NCBI RefSeq assembly: GCF_040954645.1
Contig: NC_092807.1
Location: forward strand, 78,452,017-78,516,016
Direction: 5' to 3'
DNA: 64,000 nucleotides
Source: Diabrotica undecimpunctata
Taxonomy: Eukaryota; Arthropoda; Insecta; Coleoptera; Chrysomelidae
Part shown: one piece after another, positions 1-10,914 of the stretch
Layout of the letters: each line of letters begins with the position of its first letter
How positions within the stretch are numbered: the stretch's first letter is position 1
Notes under the pieces: model-generated
The model's input: the letters and a program-made list of their open reading frames with translations, nothing else
Databases searched by the model: none
What the model was told of the DNA's origin: nothing
Translations under genes and position numbers: made by a program

Positions 1-2335
1 TAATTGCCCACGATTTTGAAGGAAAGAAATTTGTTTTTAAAGATAACGATGAGTTTTGTTAATGGTTAATTTCTGAGAAACACAGGGGTTATGCAGCCAT
101 CGCCCACAATAGTAAATCTTATGATTCATATTTTATTTTGAAATACTGTGTAGAAAACACGATAAAGCCGTACACCATCTACAACGGGTCAAAACTGATG
201 CTTTTGGAAGTCGAGGCTCTTAAATTAAAAATAATAGATAGCTCTAATTTCGTGAGTGGTCCTCTGGCAAATTTTCCAAAAACGTTTGGTCTGACAAAGT
301 CTAAAAAGGGATATTTTCCTTATTTTTTTAATGTGCCTGAAAACCAAGATTATAAAGGATGTTTACCAGATGTTAAGTACTATGGGCCCAACACAATGAA
401 GCTCAAACAAAGGGATGATTTTTTAAAATGGCATGAGACCCATAAAAACGATGAGTTTAATTTTCAGAGGGATCGACATGCCTATTGCGACTCTGATGTA
501 GACATTCTACGAAGAGGCTATTTGGAATTTTGCAAGGAATTTTTGGGGATCGCTAACATAGACCCATTCCAATATCTGACCATTGCCGCTGTTTGTATGG
601 CTATATATAGGTCCAAATATCTGCAACCAAATACTATAGGGGTTGTAGAACAGGACATAAAGGATACGTATAGCCTGGCATCGATAAAATGGCTGAGCCA
701 GTTTCCAGACGTCCAATATGCTCTTAATGGTGGAGAAGTGACAATTTGCGGCGCTAAAGTAGATGGCTATGATTCCTCCACAAATACTGTGTACCAGTAC
801 AACGGCTGCTTCTGGCATGGCCACCCAGAGTGTTTTGCTCCCAATACAGTTAACCACAATTATAATGAAACAATGAGTGATCTATACGAAAGAAGTATAC
901 GGAGAGCCTCACAGATAAAAGACGCAGGTTACAACATAGTGGAAATGTGGAAATATGAATGGATAAAATCAAAAGAATGTAAAAATGCATCGATCCCTCA
1001 AATTGTTAAACCTTTAAAGCCCCGTGAAGCATTCTTTGGAGGACGAACAAGCGCCTTAAAGCTAAATGTAACTAGGAAAAAGTTTAGATATATAGATATT
1101 GTATCACTGTATCCAACCGTACAGTATTATGACCGCTATCCCGTTGGCCATCCTGCTAAAATACATGCACCTGAATCATACGACCCCTCGTGGTTTGGCC
1201 TAGTACATTGCCAAATACTGTCACCTACCTAGTGACTTATAACTTATATCACCCAGTCCTACCTGTCAAAACTGACAAATTAATGTTTCCACTGTGTAAT
1301 CAATGCGTCTTGGAAGACTGCAAAAATTGTGAACATGTTGACTCAGAACGTACATTAAAAGGTACTTGGACGACTCTAGAGATCAATAAAGCCATAGAAA
1401 AGGGGTATAAAATGTTGAAAGTGTTCGAGCTATGGAATTTTGAACAAACTTCGACGGATTTATTTAAGGGCTATGTCGAAGATTTTATGAAAATAAAATT
1501 AGAAACTAGTCCACATACATACCTCTTAAATGAAGAATATGTACGAACAGTTAAAGAACAGATGGGTATAGACTTAGACTTAGAGAAAATAGCCTCAAAT
1601 CCTGGTAAATGAGCAGTCGCTAAAATATGTCTGAATAGCCTATGGGGTAAGTTTGGGCAAAGAATGAATTTGAAACAGACAGAGTATGTTGTGGACCTCA
1701 AAAGATGGTACGAAATATTGCTCGATGGTAAAATCAACATAACTAATGTGATATTTGTTAACGATCACATAGCCCAAGTCTCATATGATTACAAGGACGT
1801 ATTTGTAGAAGACCCCACATCTACAAATATTTTTGTGGCTTTATTTACGACAAGTAACGCTCGTCTGAGTTTGTACGATATGATTGATAGGCTAGGAGAG
1901 GCTGTAGCTTATTTCGACACAGACTCCATTGTTTATATTGATGATGGCCTAAACACTGTCGAAACAGGTGAAATGTTGGGCGATTGAAGCGATGAGCTTG
2001 GGTCAGATGATTATATTGTAGAATGGCAGGCTACTGGACCAAAAAGTTATTACTACAAAACAGCCATGGGCAAAGAGGTGACTAAAATCAAAGAATTTAC
2101 TTTAAACTATGAAAACAGCCTAGTACTCAATGACTCAATGATGAATGATATCATACACGATCCCTTCAAGAAAATCACCTTACAGTATGATCAAATAGGT
2201 CACGATGTCCACACTAAAGACATAGTGACGAGGAAAAGGGTATCGAAGACGTTCAAGATGGACTACAAAAAACGGAAGATTGTGCATAATGATGATTTTA
2301 TGGATACCCTGCCTCTAGGCTACAAGGCCTCTTAG
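1..2335 (+). pseudogene. Protein-primed DNA polymerase B (Polinton/bidnavirus-like), broken
   Basis: This is a decayed type-B DNA polymerase of the protein-primed class, which replicates linear DNA of Polinton/Maverick elements and relatives. The 3'-5' exonuclease part lies at about 60-560 (AHNSKSYDSYF, then YCDSDVDILRRG). About 720-840 encodes VDGYDSSTNTVYQYNGCFWHG, a nuclease-like insert seen in such polymerases. Palm motif A (DIVSLYPT) is near 1100, motif B (NSLWGKFGQR) near 1630-1660, and motif C (YFDTDSIVYI) near 1910-1945. Breaks: an in-frame TAA at 60-62, a frame change near 1190-1230, a TGA near 1611 and a TGA near 1985. Coding similarity resumes to the TAG at 2333-2335. The 5' end lies outside the window. 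It cannot make an active enzyme. Family level is firm from the motifs; the exact virus or element lineage is inference. Confidence 0.85.
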
Positions 2336-2520
2336 ATTGTTGTTAATAGTGTGTCACATGTCGAAATCTCTTCATTCACAGTTAAACACTCATAGAGTAC
2401 AGACGTGCCAAGATGTGGTCTGTAAATGTTATAAACCAGCGAGAAATTAAAAAATTCAATGCCCACCAATGCACTTTCCAACTATACTGTACAAACTATG
2501 TAGGTGGCGCCCTTGATCAC

Positions 2521-3642
2521 TTACTTACTTACTTACTTACTAGCCAACGCCCACCCTTGGCATGTTAGCCATTTGGTGGCGCGCTGACCAGTATAGACGA
2601 GCCGTTTCTCTTAGGCGATCTTCATCCTCCTCGGGTGGGTCTATTTTCAGGGCTGGGCACTCTGGAAGGTGAGCAGCATCCATCTGGGGCTGATCACATA
2701 GTGGACAGTTGTCATTTTTGCGGACGCCGATGCGATGTAGATGGGAGGCCAGGTAGTCATGCCCCGTAGTTGTTCTGAACACGGCTACACTAATGGGTCT
2801 CGGCAAGTTGCGAGGGATTGGTGACTCTATTAGGTGGGCCCAAGATTTTCCAGCACCGGCTTGTATTTGCTGCTCTTTTATCTTCGCTTTGATTCCTCTT
2901 CTAATGGTGGACTTTGCTGATGTGTACGATTGGAAGCTAGGGGGCTGTGGAAGAGTAGTGCCTTCTTTTGCAAGTTCATCCGCCGCTTCATTTCCTTCAA
3001 CACCGACATGACTAGGGATCCATTGTAGAGTAATCAGCCACCCTTTTTCCATCAATTTCGATAGTTGGACGCGGCAAGATATTGTTTTGGCACAGTCGGT
3101 GTATCGATTTGTCGACAGGGCGAGGATTGCGGCTTGGCAGTCGATGAAAAAGGCAACTTTTTGGGGGTGTTGGAAATTCTCAAGATTTTTTGCAGCTTCG
3201 TGTTTAGCAGCAATTTCGCCGTCGTAGTTGGTGAGAGGGGCACCCACAGCTATAGAGCCTTTGAAGAACGTTGAGACGTATCCTGCTCCTGTTCTTCCCG
3301 AGTCCGGCATCGAGGATCCATCGCAGTATATGTGGATCCACTCATGTGCTGGGTACTTGGTGTGTATCGTCTCTAGGGCGGCTTTCCTTAGGGCAATGTC
3401 TGACGATAAGTGCTTCGGGTCGTTATGGTTTTCAAGCAGTAATTCTGTGTTTGGTAGACAGCGGGCCAGTGTGGTTTGCGCTGGGAAGGGGGCGGCTTCC
3501 GACAGGACAATGTGGTATTTTTCCATGATTTGGTTTGCTACTGTAAGCGGAGTGGTTTGTGTTTTAAGACGTGAGGCTGCTTGTCTATATTCGTCCCATT
3601 TTTGTGGAAGTATTCGTCTTTGCCTTGACGATTGATCACAAC
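2521..3642 (-). mobile_element. 5'-truncated non-LTR retrotransposon with (GTAA)n 3' tail
   Basis: On the minus strand the element ends in a short (GTAA)n tail at 2521-2541, typical of LINEs that end in a microsatellite rather than poly(A). An identical 11-bp target duplication, cccttgatcac, flanks it at 2510-2520 and 3643-3653. Only the 3' part of the second reading frame survives, so reverse transcription stopped early. It sits just beyond the polymerase remnant and is younger than it. Confidence 0.85.
2540..3526 (-). CDS. RNase H and C-terminal domain of a LINE ORF2 (5'-truncated)
   Basis: About 328 codons stay open. A type-I RNase H domain occupies roughly residues 60-190. It has the first aspartate in IYCDGSSMPDSG, a glutamate in YDGEIAAKHEA, an aspartate in AFFIDCQAAILAL, and the last aspartate in SHVGVEGNEAADELAKEG, so the catalytic set looks complete. 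Near residue 270-290 is a zinc-knuckle-like CPLCDQPQMDAAHLPECP, common at the C terminus of such LINE proteins. In the parent element RNase H removes RNA from the hybrid during target-primed reverse transcription. No reverse transcriptase or endonuclease remains. The frame enters from upstream, so the first methionine is not a true start. Although uninterrupted, it is a fragment with no promoter of its own. Confidence 0.85.
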   Translation of the reverse strand: MEKYHIVLSEAAPFPAQTTLARCLPNTELLLENHNDPKHLSSDIALRKAALETIHTKYPAHEWIHIYCDGSSMPDSGRTGAGYVSTFFKGSIAVGAPLTNYDGEIAAKHEAAKNLENFQHPQKVAFFIDCQAAILALSTNRYTDCAKTISCRVQLSKLMEKGWLITLQWIPSHVGVEGNEAADELAKEGTTLPQPPSFQSYTSAKSTIRRGIKAKIKEQQIQAGAGKSWAHLIESPIPRNLPRPISVAVFRTTTGHDYLASHLHRIGVRKNDNCPLCDQPQMDAAHLPECPALKIDPPEEDEDRLRETARLYWSARHQMANMPRVGVG

Positions 3643-3653
3643 CCCTTGATCAC

Positions 3654-3895
3654 AACTCTTTGAAAAATAAATTAGAGTCTGCTCTTAACGATATAAAACA
3701 GCAAATTGGCTACAAAAAGGGTGACAATTAAATGACAATTTAAATCATCCTATTTCGAGAACAACTAGTGCAGATGTCAATATGACCAAGTTACTAGAAC
3801 AAATTGAAAATGTAACCAGTTCCAATGCTTACATACAGCTTAAAGATACGAAATTCGACATTCAAATCTTAAAAATGCCTCGCTAATTACTTTTA
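3654..3895 (+). pseudogene. Short coding-like remnant next to the LINE insertion
   Basis: Two short stretches read like protein. One (about 3657-3730) reads KLESALNDIKQQIGYKKGDN. The other, in a different frame (about 3770-3895), reads TKLLEQIENVTSSNAYIQ and ends at a TAA. They follow directly on the right-hand target duplication, so before the LINE inserted they continued from the sequence after the polymerase remnant. They may be a second gene of the same virus-like element. I do not recognise the product. Confidence 0.35.
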
Positions 3896-5748
3896 TGTAA
3901 AAATGAATTGTTTTGAAAATTATCATTCAAACTTTGTACAATATTCAAAATTTCAGAATATTATTTTATTTTCAATGTTAAAAATATTTCAGAGCTACTG
4001 TACTTTTGCATAGTCTGTATTTACATGTTTCCTTCTCACGTTTTGTTTACAAAGAATATGTGCATGTTTCGGTATAAAAAATGCTTTAATCTTTGATACC
4101 CTGTCCTACAATATGAGTCGGTATTATTAGTCAGTGGTAAACTACCCCAAAGTAGTAGCCATTGAACTAAATTCTGGCCAACACTGTGTATAATTACCAT
4201 CTTAAAATATGCTTATTCAAATCACCAAAAGATATCTGTTATGAGTCACTGGCAAATTAATGAACCGTTCTTATTAAGTTAAGATGTAGTGTTCGTGCAG
4301 CCTTCTGATACCAAAGATACTCAACAGATCACTAAAAGATATTTAATGAGTCATACACTGCTTAAAGCTGTTTTAGCAGTTCAAGCATACTGCGACTTGA
4401 AATGGGCGTATCACTTACTTTTCTACACTGTTTACGCCAGACCATCTTGCCTCAGTGCCGCCGGTCGACGGGTAGTTTAATGACAATAAATACATTATTC
4501 TCCATTCAAATTAGTTTTAACACGAACTAACTGACTCACGTTCATAAGATTTGACGTCACGAAGGCGATAACGATGAAACTAAGCGCCAATGATGAGTAA
4601 CACGTTTCACTATTAGATTTTAGTATTTTTTAGCAATTTTCTTTAAAGTTGGAACACGCTTTTCTCGATTATTATTGGACACAGAAAGGTGAAACAAAAA
4701 TCAACGATTACAGAAAAAAAAAAACTCTTTCAAGTGATGGACGTAAAAAGTTTGGTTATAATAGAACGTTAAACAGTATAATCCAATCTCCTGGGTAGGT
4801 CTTGGAAAGAGATGTAAAATTTTTTAATAATAAATCATATGATTTTAATGCACAACCTTTGTGTCTTTTTTCAATAGAAAATATTTTTTCTACTCATGTA
4901 AATTTTAGTAATATCAAACATTTTTTACAAGCAGTAATATGTGTCTCTAGTTTTTTCTCTCACTCCGTATATTAATCAGGTTAGTTGTAATGATTTTGAT
5001 GTAAAATAAAAAATAGTTAAACATTTTGGTATTTTCTTTTAGTTATTACGTACCCCTATATTAATGCCTTTAAAAGATCGGTGATCGTCGAAAAACAGGA
5101 AATCGTGATCTAATCGGCAAAAAATCATAAACTTATTGCTGTCGTCCGCATATGTACAAATTTACGATCTCTGATGCTTAAATGAAAATTACTAGGAAAT
5201 ATTCTGTCTAACGAAAAAACATCCCGAACAATTTGTAACCAATATTTTAATGACTATCCTTTCTTAATTAGCGCTCTATAAAGCCGAAAATTTACAAACT
5301 TACCGTTATTTATTCTAGTGGTTCCTAGTCGGTCGTTTGTCATTGTCGTGCATAGCACACTACCACCTAGCATTGAAACTTCCGTGTTAACGAATAAAAC
5401 AATGATTGGCGCATCACCTAGTGATCGGGCGCGTAACTATATATACATGGCGCTAAATTCAAAAGTTTAGTAATATTGCCTAGGATTGTGAACTCATTTT
5501 AAAGTAAAGGAAAATCGATATAATCCTAAAATAACAAGAAAAATCCTTATCATATACGATAATAAATATTTTTCGTATACTTTTTGGGTTTTCTTGTTAT
5601 ATTGAGACTATATTTATTTTCCATTACATTAAAATGTCAAAGTGATTAAAAAAATTAAAGAATAAAATATAGAATAAAACTTTTATTTATAAAAATATTA
5701 CAAGAAATGTTATATGTGTTACAAGAAATATTAATAATACAAGCCAAG
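3896..5748. other. No gene recognised
   Basis: AT-rich sequence without a convincing coding region. The open frame at 4289-4480 has no recognisable motif. Two loosely similar patches (about 4225-4250 and 4328-4355, both with atcac[ct]aaaagata) hint at an old repeat. A short inverted repeat lies at 5531-5601. Confidence 0.6.
5531..5601. repeat. Short inverted repeat (hairpin)
   Basis: Arms ataacaagaaaa and ttttcttgttat face each other across about 45 bases. Inside is a second small pair, atacga/tcgtat. It could be a decayed miniature element or chance in AT-rich DNA. No target duplication was found. Confidence 0.45.
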
Positions 5749-5850
5749 TGTAGTATAATTTAGTTTTCTTAATGTTTTGACAACAACTGGTCAGTATTTA
5801 AATAATTGTTATCTCATTCTTGTCAAGTTTTATGTGAATAAAAGCCTAAT
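5749..5850 (+). repeat. Left LTR (partial) of the gypsy remnant
   Basis: Starts TGTAGTATAATTTAG and shares cagtatttaaataatt and aataaaagcctaat with the copy at 8178. The shared aataaa is a likely polyadenylation signal. Many substitutions separate the two, so the insertion is old. Confidence 0.75.
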
Positions 5851-5913
5851 TCTGCAAAAGGCATTTTACGACAATTTTAGTTGCATAAATTTACAACGGA
5901 GAAGTACTTTAGA

Positions 5914-7322
5914 CAGGGACGGACTAAGGCCTAGGCAACCTAGGGCCGGTAAATTTTGGGGCCCGAAAATTAGGTTTTTAATTTTTATTTTGATTTATCA
6001 GAATAACGCGGTATTGATTAATTAAAAATCCACCAAAATAAATAAATACATCTTTGGAATCATCTTCTATTCGATTCACCAAACAACGCTAATGACAAAA
6101 GGAACGAATAATTGACAATGACCACATCAACCTCGTAGCAATTTTTATAACAAGATCTAAAAATTACCGGAACCATTGACACTGGACTGGAAAAAACAAA
6201 TGATAAATGAAGAAAAATATTGGAATGAAGTACGTAAACGCATGGTAGCGACAATTAAATTTATTTCTTTATATTCTTTAGCGTCTCGTGGTAAAAATTA
6301 AGTGTTTTTAGTAAAAATAATAGTAATTTTATAGGTCTTTGGCATATGTATCTGAGTTTGATCCATTTCTGCAGGAAAACATGCAAAAATATGTAGACTG
6401 CGGCACCACTACCAAACTATTTGTCGTGTATAATATGTGATGAATTTATTTCTATTATATAGAAAGATTTACAATTTAAAATAGTGAGCGAAATGAAGGA
6501 AGCCAAATTTTAAGAGCAAACACTTAACTATTTAACCCATTTGTGACACCATGCGGTTTGCTCGTACCGATGTTGTAAAATCCTTAAAGGAAAATTATGA
6601 AGAAATTAAACATTATTTGTGCATTTTTCTTCAAACAAAGATGAAAACCCGCTAACAAGGTCCGAAGCTGCCGGTTTGTATACAAACTTCTAATAATACG
6701 AATATGAATATGGTTCATTGATAGATGAAATCTGTTGGAGATGATATTGACCATTTATAAAAAGAATCCGAAAGAGTTAAAGGAACTGCATATACTAATG
6801 ATAAAAAACGGCATAAAATATGAAAAATATTTTATCATGAAATTCCACAAAATAAAGTAAAATTTAGTGGTAAAAGCTCTACACGTTTAGAGCTTCTGTA
6901 CGAGTCCTCTGATAATTCCTGGTAGGATGAAATACGTGTAAGCGAAGATACAGAGGCACTATACGTGAAATCAAATCCTACCTGTTTTCTTTTATTTCGG
7001 TTTACTCTTTATAAGCACAAGAAACCAATTCGCCAAGGATTTTTGCTTAGATAAGGAGATATACCGTGGAATGCAACTTTTAAATTCTCCATATCTCTCT
7101 TACATCTTTTAGCATCGTCTGTTTTGCTGTTTTGCCTTACAATTTATAGAAGGCACAGATTAAAGCAAAAATCTTAATTTTGGTTTTGTTAATAAAAATT
7201 TTCGGATTTCTACTTTTGTGATTTTTGTTTATTTTATTTAATAGTTAACAAACTACCAAACTGACAAATAGGCCCGGAACTCAATTTTGCCTAGGGCCTT
7301 CTTTAGACTCAGTCCGTTACTG
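5914..7322. mobile_element. hAT-type DNA transposon remnant, nested in the gypsy element
   Basis: The ends form an imperfect inverted repeat beginning CAGGGACGGACT on the left and CAGTAACGGACT on the right strand. Both are rich in GGCC and CTAGGC, in the style of hAT termini. An 8-bp target duplication flanks it: actttaga at 5906-5913 and actttaaa at 7323-7330, one mismatch, the size expected for hAT. It separates the gypsy left LTR from its gag remnant. The interior is 1.4 kb, too short for an intact transposase. Confidence 0.85.
6545..6850 (+). pseudogene. hAT (ZMYM/TTF-type) transposase remnant
   Basis: Across frame changes, the stretch reads ARTDVVKSLKENYEEIKHYL, then SSNKDENPLTRSEAAGLYTKL and further scraps. 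This resembles the middle of ZMYM1-like hAT transposases, where an RW-x-ARADA-x-ALK stretch is followed by TR-EA-GLL. Several stops and shifts are present and the catalytic residues are not recognisable. Orientation and the terminal repeats support hAT membership. Similarity is from memory of the family pattern, not from a search. Confidence 0.6.
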
Positions 7323-7330
7323 ACTTTAAA

Positions 7331-7560
7331 CCAGATAAACTAGAGGCTGATCTAAACTGTCAAACTTCTACCAAAGAATTCAAACATTGGTATATAATAT
7401 TCAAGAATTTTTTGAAAAGCAATGAATCTAAAGATAAATCGCTAGAAGATAAAAATAAGTACATGCTTTTAATAAATTTTGTCTCGCATACAGTCTATGA
7501 TTACATAAGCGAAGCAATCAATCTGGAAAACCCATTGCTTTTTTCACGCATACCCTCATA
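7331..7560 (+). pseudogene. gypsy Gag remnant
   Basis: The frame reads FKPDKLEADLN, EFKHWYIIFKNFLKS, and LINFVSHTVYDYISEAINLEN, the conserved opening of Gag in K02A2.6-like gypsy elements. Gag forms the particle that packages the RNA. The frame hits a TAG about 7559-7561 and then loses similarity. The hAT insertion lies immediately upstream, and the true start was near the left LTR. Confidence 0.7.
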
Positions 7561-7689
7561 GATTCTGAATGAAAACATTATGCAATTGAAAAAGAAGCAT
7601 ATGCGTTGAATTATTAAAAAAATGCAGACATTATCTGGTAGGAAGGCAATTTAAACCAATCACAGATCAAATCACTATTTTGTTTATAT

Positions 7690-7990
7690 AGAATGCCGGC
7701 ATATATAAAATCTGACAGGAGAACTAGTTTTACTTCACAAGAATTTATTAATTATCTACACTCTAAAGGAATATGTTCAAGTAGAACAACACCATATAAC
7801 CATAAAGGAAATGGTTAAGTCGAAAGATACAATATGGAAATTGGTGAATCTAGCAGTGAAAACCAAAAATTTAGACATCACTAAATGGGAAACTCCTTTA
7901 CCAGGTGCTCTGCACTATATACGAAGTTTACTGTTGAATTTAATTGTTATATTATTGAATCACGATAATGATCAAGATGAAGTCCAAATA
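7690..7990 (+). pseudogene. gypsy integrase core remnant
   Basis: In one frame the stretch reads TSFTSQEFINYLHSKGI followed by TTPYNHKGNG, stop, VERYN. This is the second part of the retroviral-type integrase core: the D of the usual SDRGT is preserved, and the G-Q-VE-R block holding the catalytic glutamate has its Q turned into a stop codon. Upstream catalytic aspartate and the HHCC domain are missing. It directly supports gypsy identity for the 5.7-8.3 kb element. Confidence 0.75.
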
Positions 7991-8177
7991 ACACACTAGA
8001 GAATTCTACTACTATATCAATACCAGATGAGACAAAAAATTTACCTGTTCAATAACCTGATGATAATTATTAACCAAGATTGGAAAATTCAGATTTTCAA
8101 TCTAGCTGTAAATCAGCTGGAACTAAAAATAAACCAAGATAATTGCAATATTTCGTTCAAAAATAGGGACGGGTGAA

Positions 8178-8275
8178 TGTAGTATAATTTAGTGTTCTAA
8201 ATGTTGTGACAAAATCTTGTCAGTATTTAAATAATTTGTTTGTAATTTTCATATCAAATAAAAGCCTAATAAGCA
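8178..8275 (+). repeat. Right LTR (partial) of the gypsy remnant
   Basis: Starts TGTAGTATAATTTAG after a purine-rich tract and contains aataaaagcctaat. It is the partner of the repeat at 5749. Confidence 0.75.
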
Positions 8276-8840
8276 ACAAACATCGGCCAGATATTCTGAG
8301 TTCTTTGCAGCACTTACACCCTAATCTAATAACACAAACTACCAGCGGTCAGTGAGAACTCTTAACAGTCTGGCGTTCTACTCACAGAGAACAAAAGAAC
8401 GCTAAGTTGGAAACAGAAAAATTAAATGATTTAGTTCTAGAATGAAGTTTATATACATATATTTTTATTCTTATTTATATATAATATACATATATAATTA
8501 TATATATAGTTGGTTCGCAATTTGTCGATAGCTCACTACAAGTTTAACCCTAATTAGAGAACTGAAATACAGAGAGGATAGGTAATACGATATAACAGTA
8601 AAAACCAACCTGAAACTGATGGTTTAAGATGTTTTCGACTAACCCACCTTGTATCTGAAGGAATACAATACCTTATAACCCTATTACGAGGGTATTTGAA
8701 TAGGTTTATATAAATTTAGAATATATTTTGAATGGTTATAGATGACCGACCAGTGTCGTAGAGTATATGATTGAAACATTTATTTGAACTAAATAAATAT
8801 ATATTTTTTAAATTGTACTTATGTAAATTGTATTTTTTAA
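8276..8840. other. No gene recognised
   Basis: AT-rich. A tatata-rich patch lies at 8450-8510. I see no coding signal. Confidence 0.6.
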
Positions 8841-9540
8841 CTAATAAATATTTTTAAAAAATTTAAACGCAGAATGAAAGATTATATTATTACTGCGGGC
8901 AATTTTCAAAAGTCCATTCCGCAGCCTGTCAAGAATATCCTGTTTCTTCCACGCAGTCGTTGGAAGTCTTTCTACTAGTCGTGAATGATAAGGTGCATTA
9001 TCTAATACTATAATTGATTTTGGTGGTATGTGTTCAATCATCTGCTCAAAATACTCTTCGAAAACATCAGCTATCATCTCCTCGTGATAGTCTTTTGTGC
9101 TTTTGGACTGAAATTCCAACAAACCATGCTTAACAAATTTCTTCCACCGGAAATTTAATTCTTTTAAAACTTGCCACAATTTAGTTCGTCCGATATGAGG
9201 CAAATCCGGGTCGTCTCTGACTTCTTGTAAAATTTTGTTTAGGTTTGGTATTTCTTTTTTGAAAAAAAATCCATAAATTTTCCTTCGAATACCATTTTTG
9301 GCAAATTCATCAATTTCAATAGGCTTTCTCCCTCTTTTTAAGTGTTCGTTTCTGTTTGGATTAGCTATACCGTGTTTTTTTCTTTCTGATAGGAACCTAT
9401 ATATAGTTGACTCTCCTACGCCAGTCATGTTGGCACAACTTTAGACTATGTTGCGAACAGTGTTTGTGGGATTCTGAGAAACCAGAGCATCGTGAACATT
9501 CAGGACAATAGTCTTCTCTCTTGGTGAATAGACAGACTTA
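8841..9540 (-). pseudogene. Tc1/mariner-superfamily DDE transposase with catalytic core deleted
   Basis: The N-terminal helix-turn-helix part starts around 9540 (SPREKTIVLNVHDALVSQNP), meets a stop at 9438-9440, and continues with MTGVGESTIYRFLSERKKHG. After a basic GRKP linker comes the region before the core (RTKLWQVLKELNFRWKKF). The protein then jumps directly to KSTKDYHEEM and SIIVLDNAPYHSRLVE, which holds the second catalytic aspartate. The block that should carry the first aspartate (LDET-W in relatives) is missing, and the C-terminal part with the third acidic residue (PY--NPIE) is gone. A related copy that keeps those blocks lies at 32.5-34.1 kb. This copy is inactive. Confidence 0.8.
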
Positions 9541-10217
9541 ATGTCTGTACGCAACAGTACCGGTGTAAAACTTGATGATGTTGATGATGAAGCTATCAAA
9601 AACAAACCAACAAAACGAGCACGAGCGAAATGGAATAAAAAATCACTCACGCACTGCATATAATTCGCAAAAGAAATATTCGAGACGCTAATTACTGCCG
9701 TAGAAACACCGGAAACACCGACGAGCCGTAAATTACATGCGATCAAAAACGTACTAAACAAAAAAATTGTTTTCGTTTGTAATAACTTCGCCCTTTCAAG
9801 TTAAGTTTCGAATATAAACTGAACAGACGAGGCACGTGGCCAAAGTCGGCATCTTTATACCCATAATATTATTAAAAATCTGGGGAATTCCATCCTAATT
9901 ATCTTGCAACGAATTACAAAATGCGAAGATTAGTATTGAAATATCCAAAGAGATAAGGTATTCTTATTTACAAAATTGTTAATGGTTAAATTCTTATTTT
10001 TATTAATATAATATCATAACCAACATTATCCGTGAAAGTTTTAATTGTTTTTTTGTTAAATATATTAGTATTAAAATATTATTAATATTTTATATAACAG
10101 TATTAAAATATTATATTATTTTTTAATAAATAAACACCTTAGGAACGCCTATGATTTACGACCGTTTTATGAGTTTGGGGCACATTTCGTGCTCTCAACA
10201 ATTTGTGAACGGAGAAT

Positions 10218-10218
<1 letters not shown>
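9541..10218. other. No gene recognised
   Basis: The open frame across part of this stretch on the minus strand is hydrophobic but looks like the untranslated 5' side of the transposase. The rest is AT-rich. Confidence 0.55.

Positions 10219-10294
<76 letters not shown>
10219..10294. repeat. (TA)n array
   Basis: About 76 bases of uninterrupted TA repeat. One of seven long arrays in the window. Confidence 0.98.
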
Positions 10295-10298
<4 letters not shown>

Positions 10299-10443
10299 AA
10301 AAACTCAATTTATTAGAGCTGCAGTCAGAAGTTTGGCCAAGATGTTACAGAAACACTCTTTTGACTTTTGGTCTAGCTTTCGGAATTGTTTTATTCCTTT
10401 TTCAAAACACTGTAATAAGGGGAATGTGTAAATATTTACAATA

Positions 10444-10722
10444 TATCACAATTCGTCAGTGCAACTTACTAGTCGTTGAGATTATTTATATAAAGCTTTG
10501 ACACTCAACATTAATAACACACATATAATATATAACATATAAAATAATGGACAAAATACATTTTAAAATTTTGTTAAGGATAGTAAAACTTCGTTTATTT
10601 GAAATGTATTTTGTCCATTATTTTATATGTGTGTTTAAATTTATTTATTTATTAATGTTGAGTGTCAAAGCTTTATATAAATAATCTCAACGACTAGTAA
10701 GTTGCACTGACGAATTATGATA
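10444..10722. repeat. Foldback element (long palindrome)
   Basis: Arms of roughly 115-130 bases face each other across a spacer of about 25 bases. The left arm reads attcgtcagtgcaacttact onward and the right arm is its near-perfect complement, ending agttgcactgacgaattatga. The arms differ mainly by a short aataaataaataaattt insertion in the right one. High arm identity suggests recent formation or ongoing correction. There is no room for a gene. Confidence 0.9.
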
Positions 10723-10914
10723 CGATTCTACGATGCTAACTTCAGAAGGATAACTGAATCAGTATTAGTAAGATATTAGTAATCAGTATCAGTATTAGTT
10801 AGACTGAAAAAAACTAATTTGAGCGATTTTCATTTTTCAACGATAAAAGATGTAACTTTCAGATGTTGCAAATCGAAAGTCCATAAGGCCCAACCAAAAT
10901 ATTCATCATCATCA

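Larger units (their letters stand above)
5749..8275 (+). mobile_element. Internally deleted Ty3/gypsy-type LTR retrotransposon
   Basis: Two related direct repeats, each beginning tgtagtataatttag and running to aataaaagcctaat, mark the LTRs at about 5749-5850 and 8178-8275. A purine-rich tract (agggacgggtgaa) lies just before the right LTR. Between them, after removing a nested hAT, are a gag remnant (7331-7560) and an integrase remnant (7690-7990). Protease, reverse transcriptase and RNase H are gone. LTR outer and inner ends are not sharply defined, because similarity fades after aataaaagcctaat. The gag style (FKPDKLEADL, EFKHWYIIFKNFL) matches the gypsy group with K02A2.6-like gag proteins. 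Confidence 0.75.

Noticed and set aside
3065..3635. Plus-strand frames opposite the LINE RNase H
   Set aside because: They mirror the real minus-strand coding region.
9441..9761. 106-codon minus-strand frame as a separate gene
   Set aside because: Only its last third resembles protein (the transposase N-terminus); the rest is upstream sequence.
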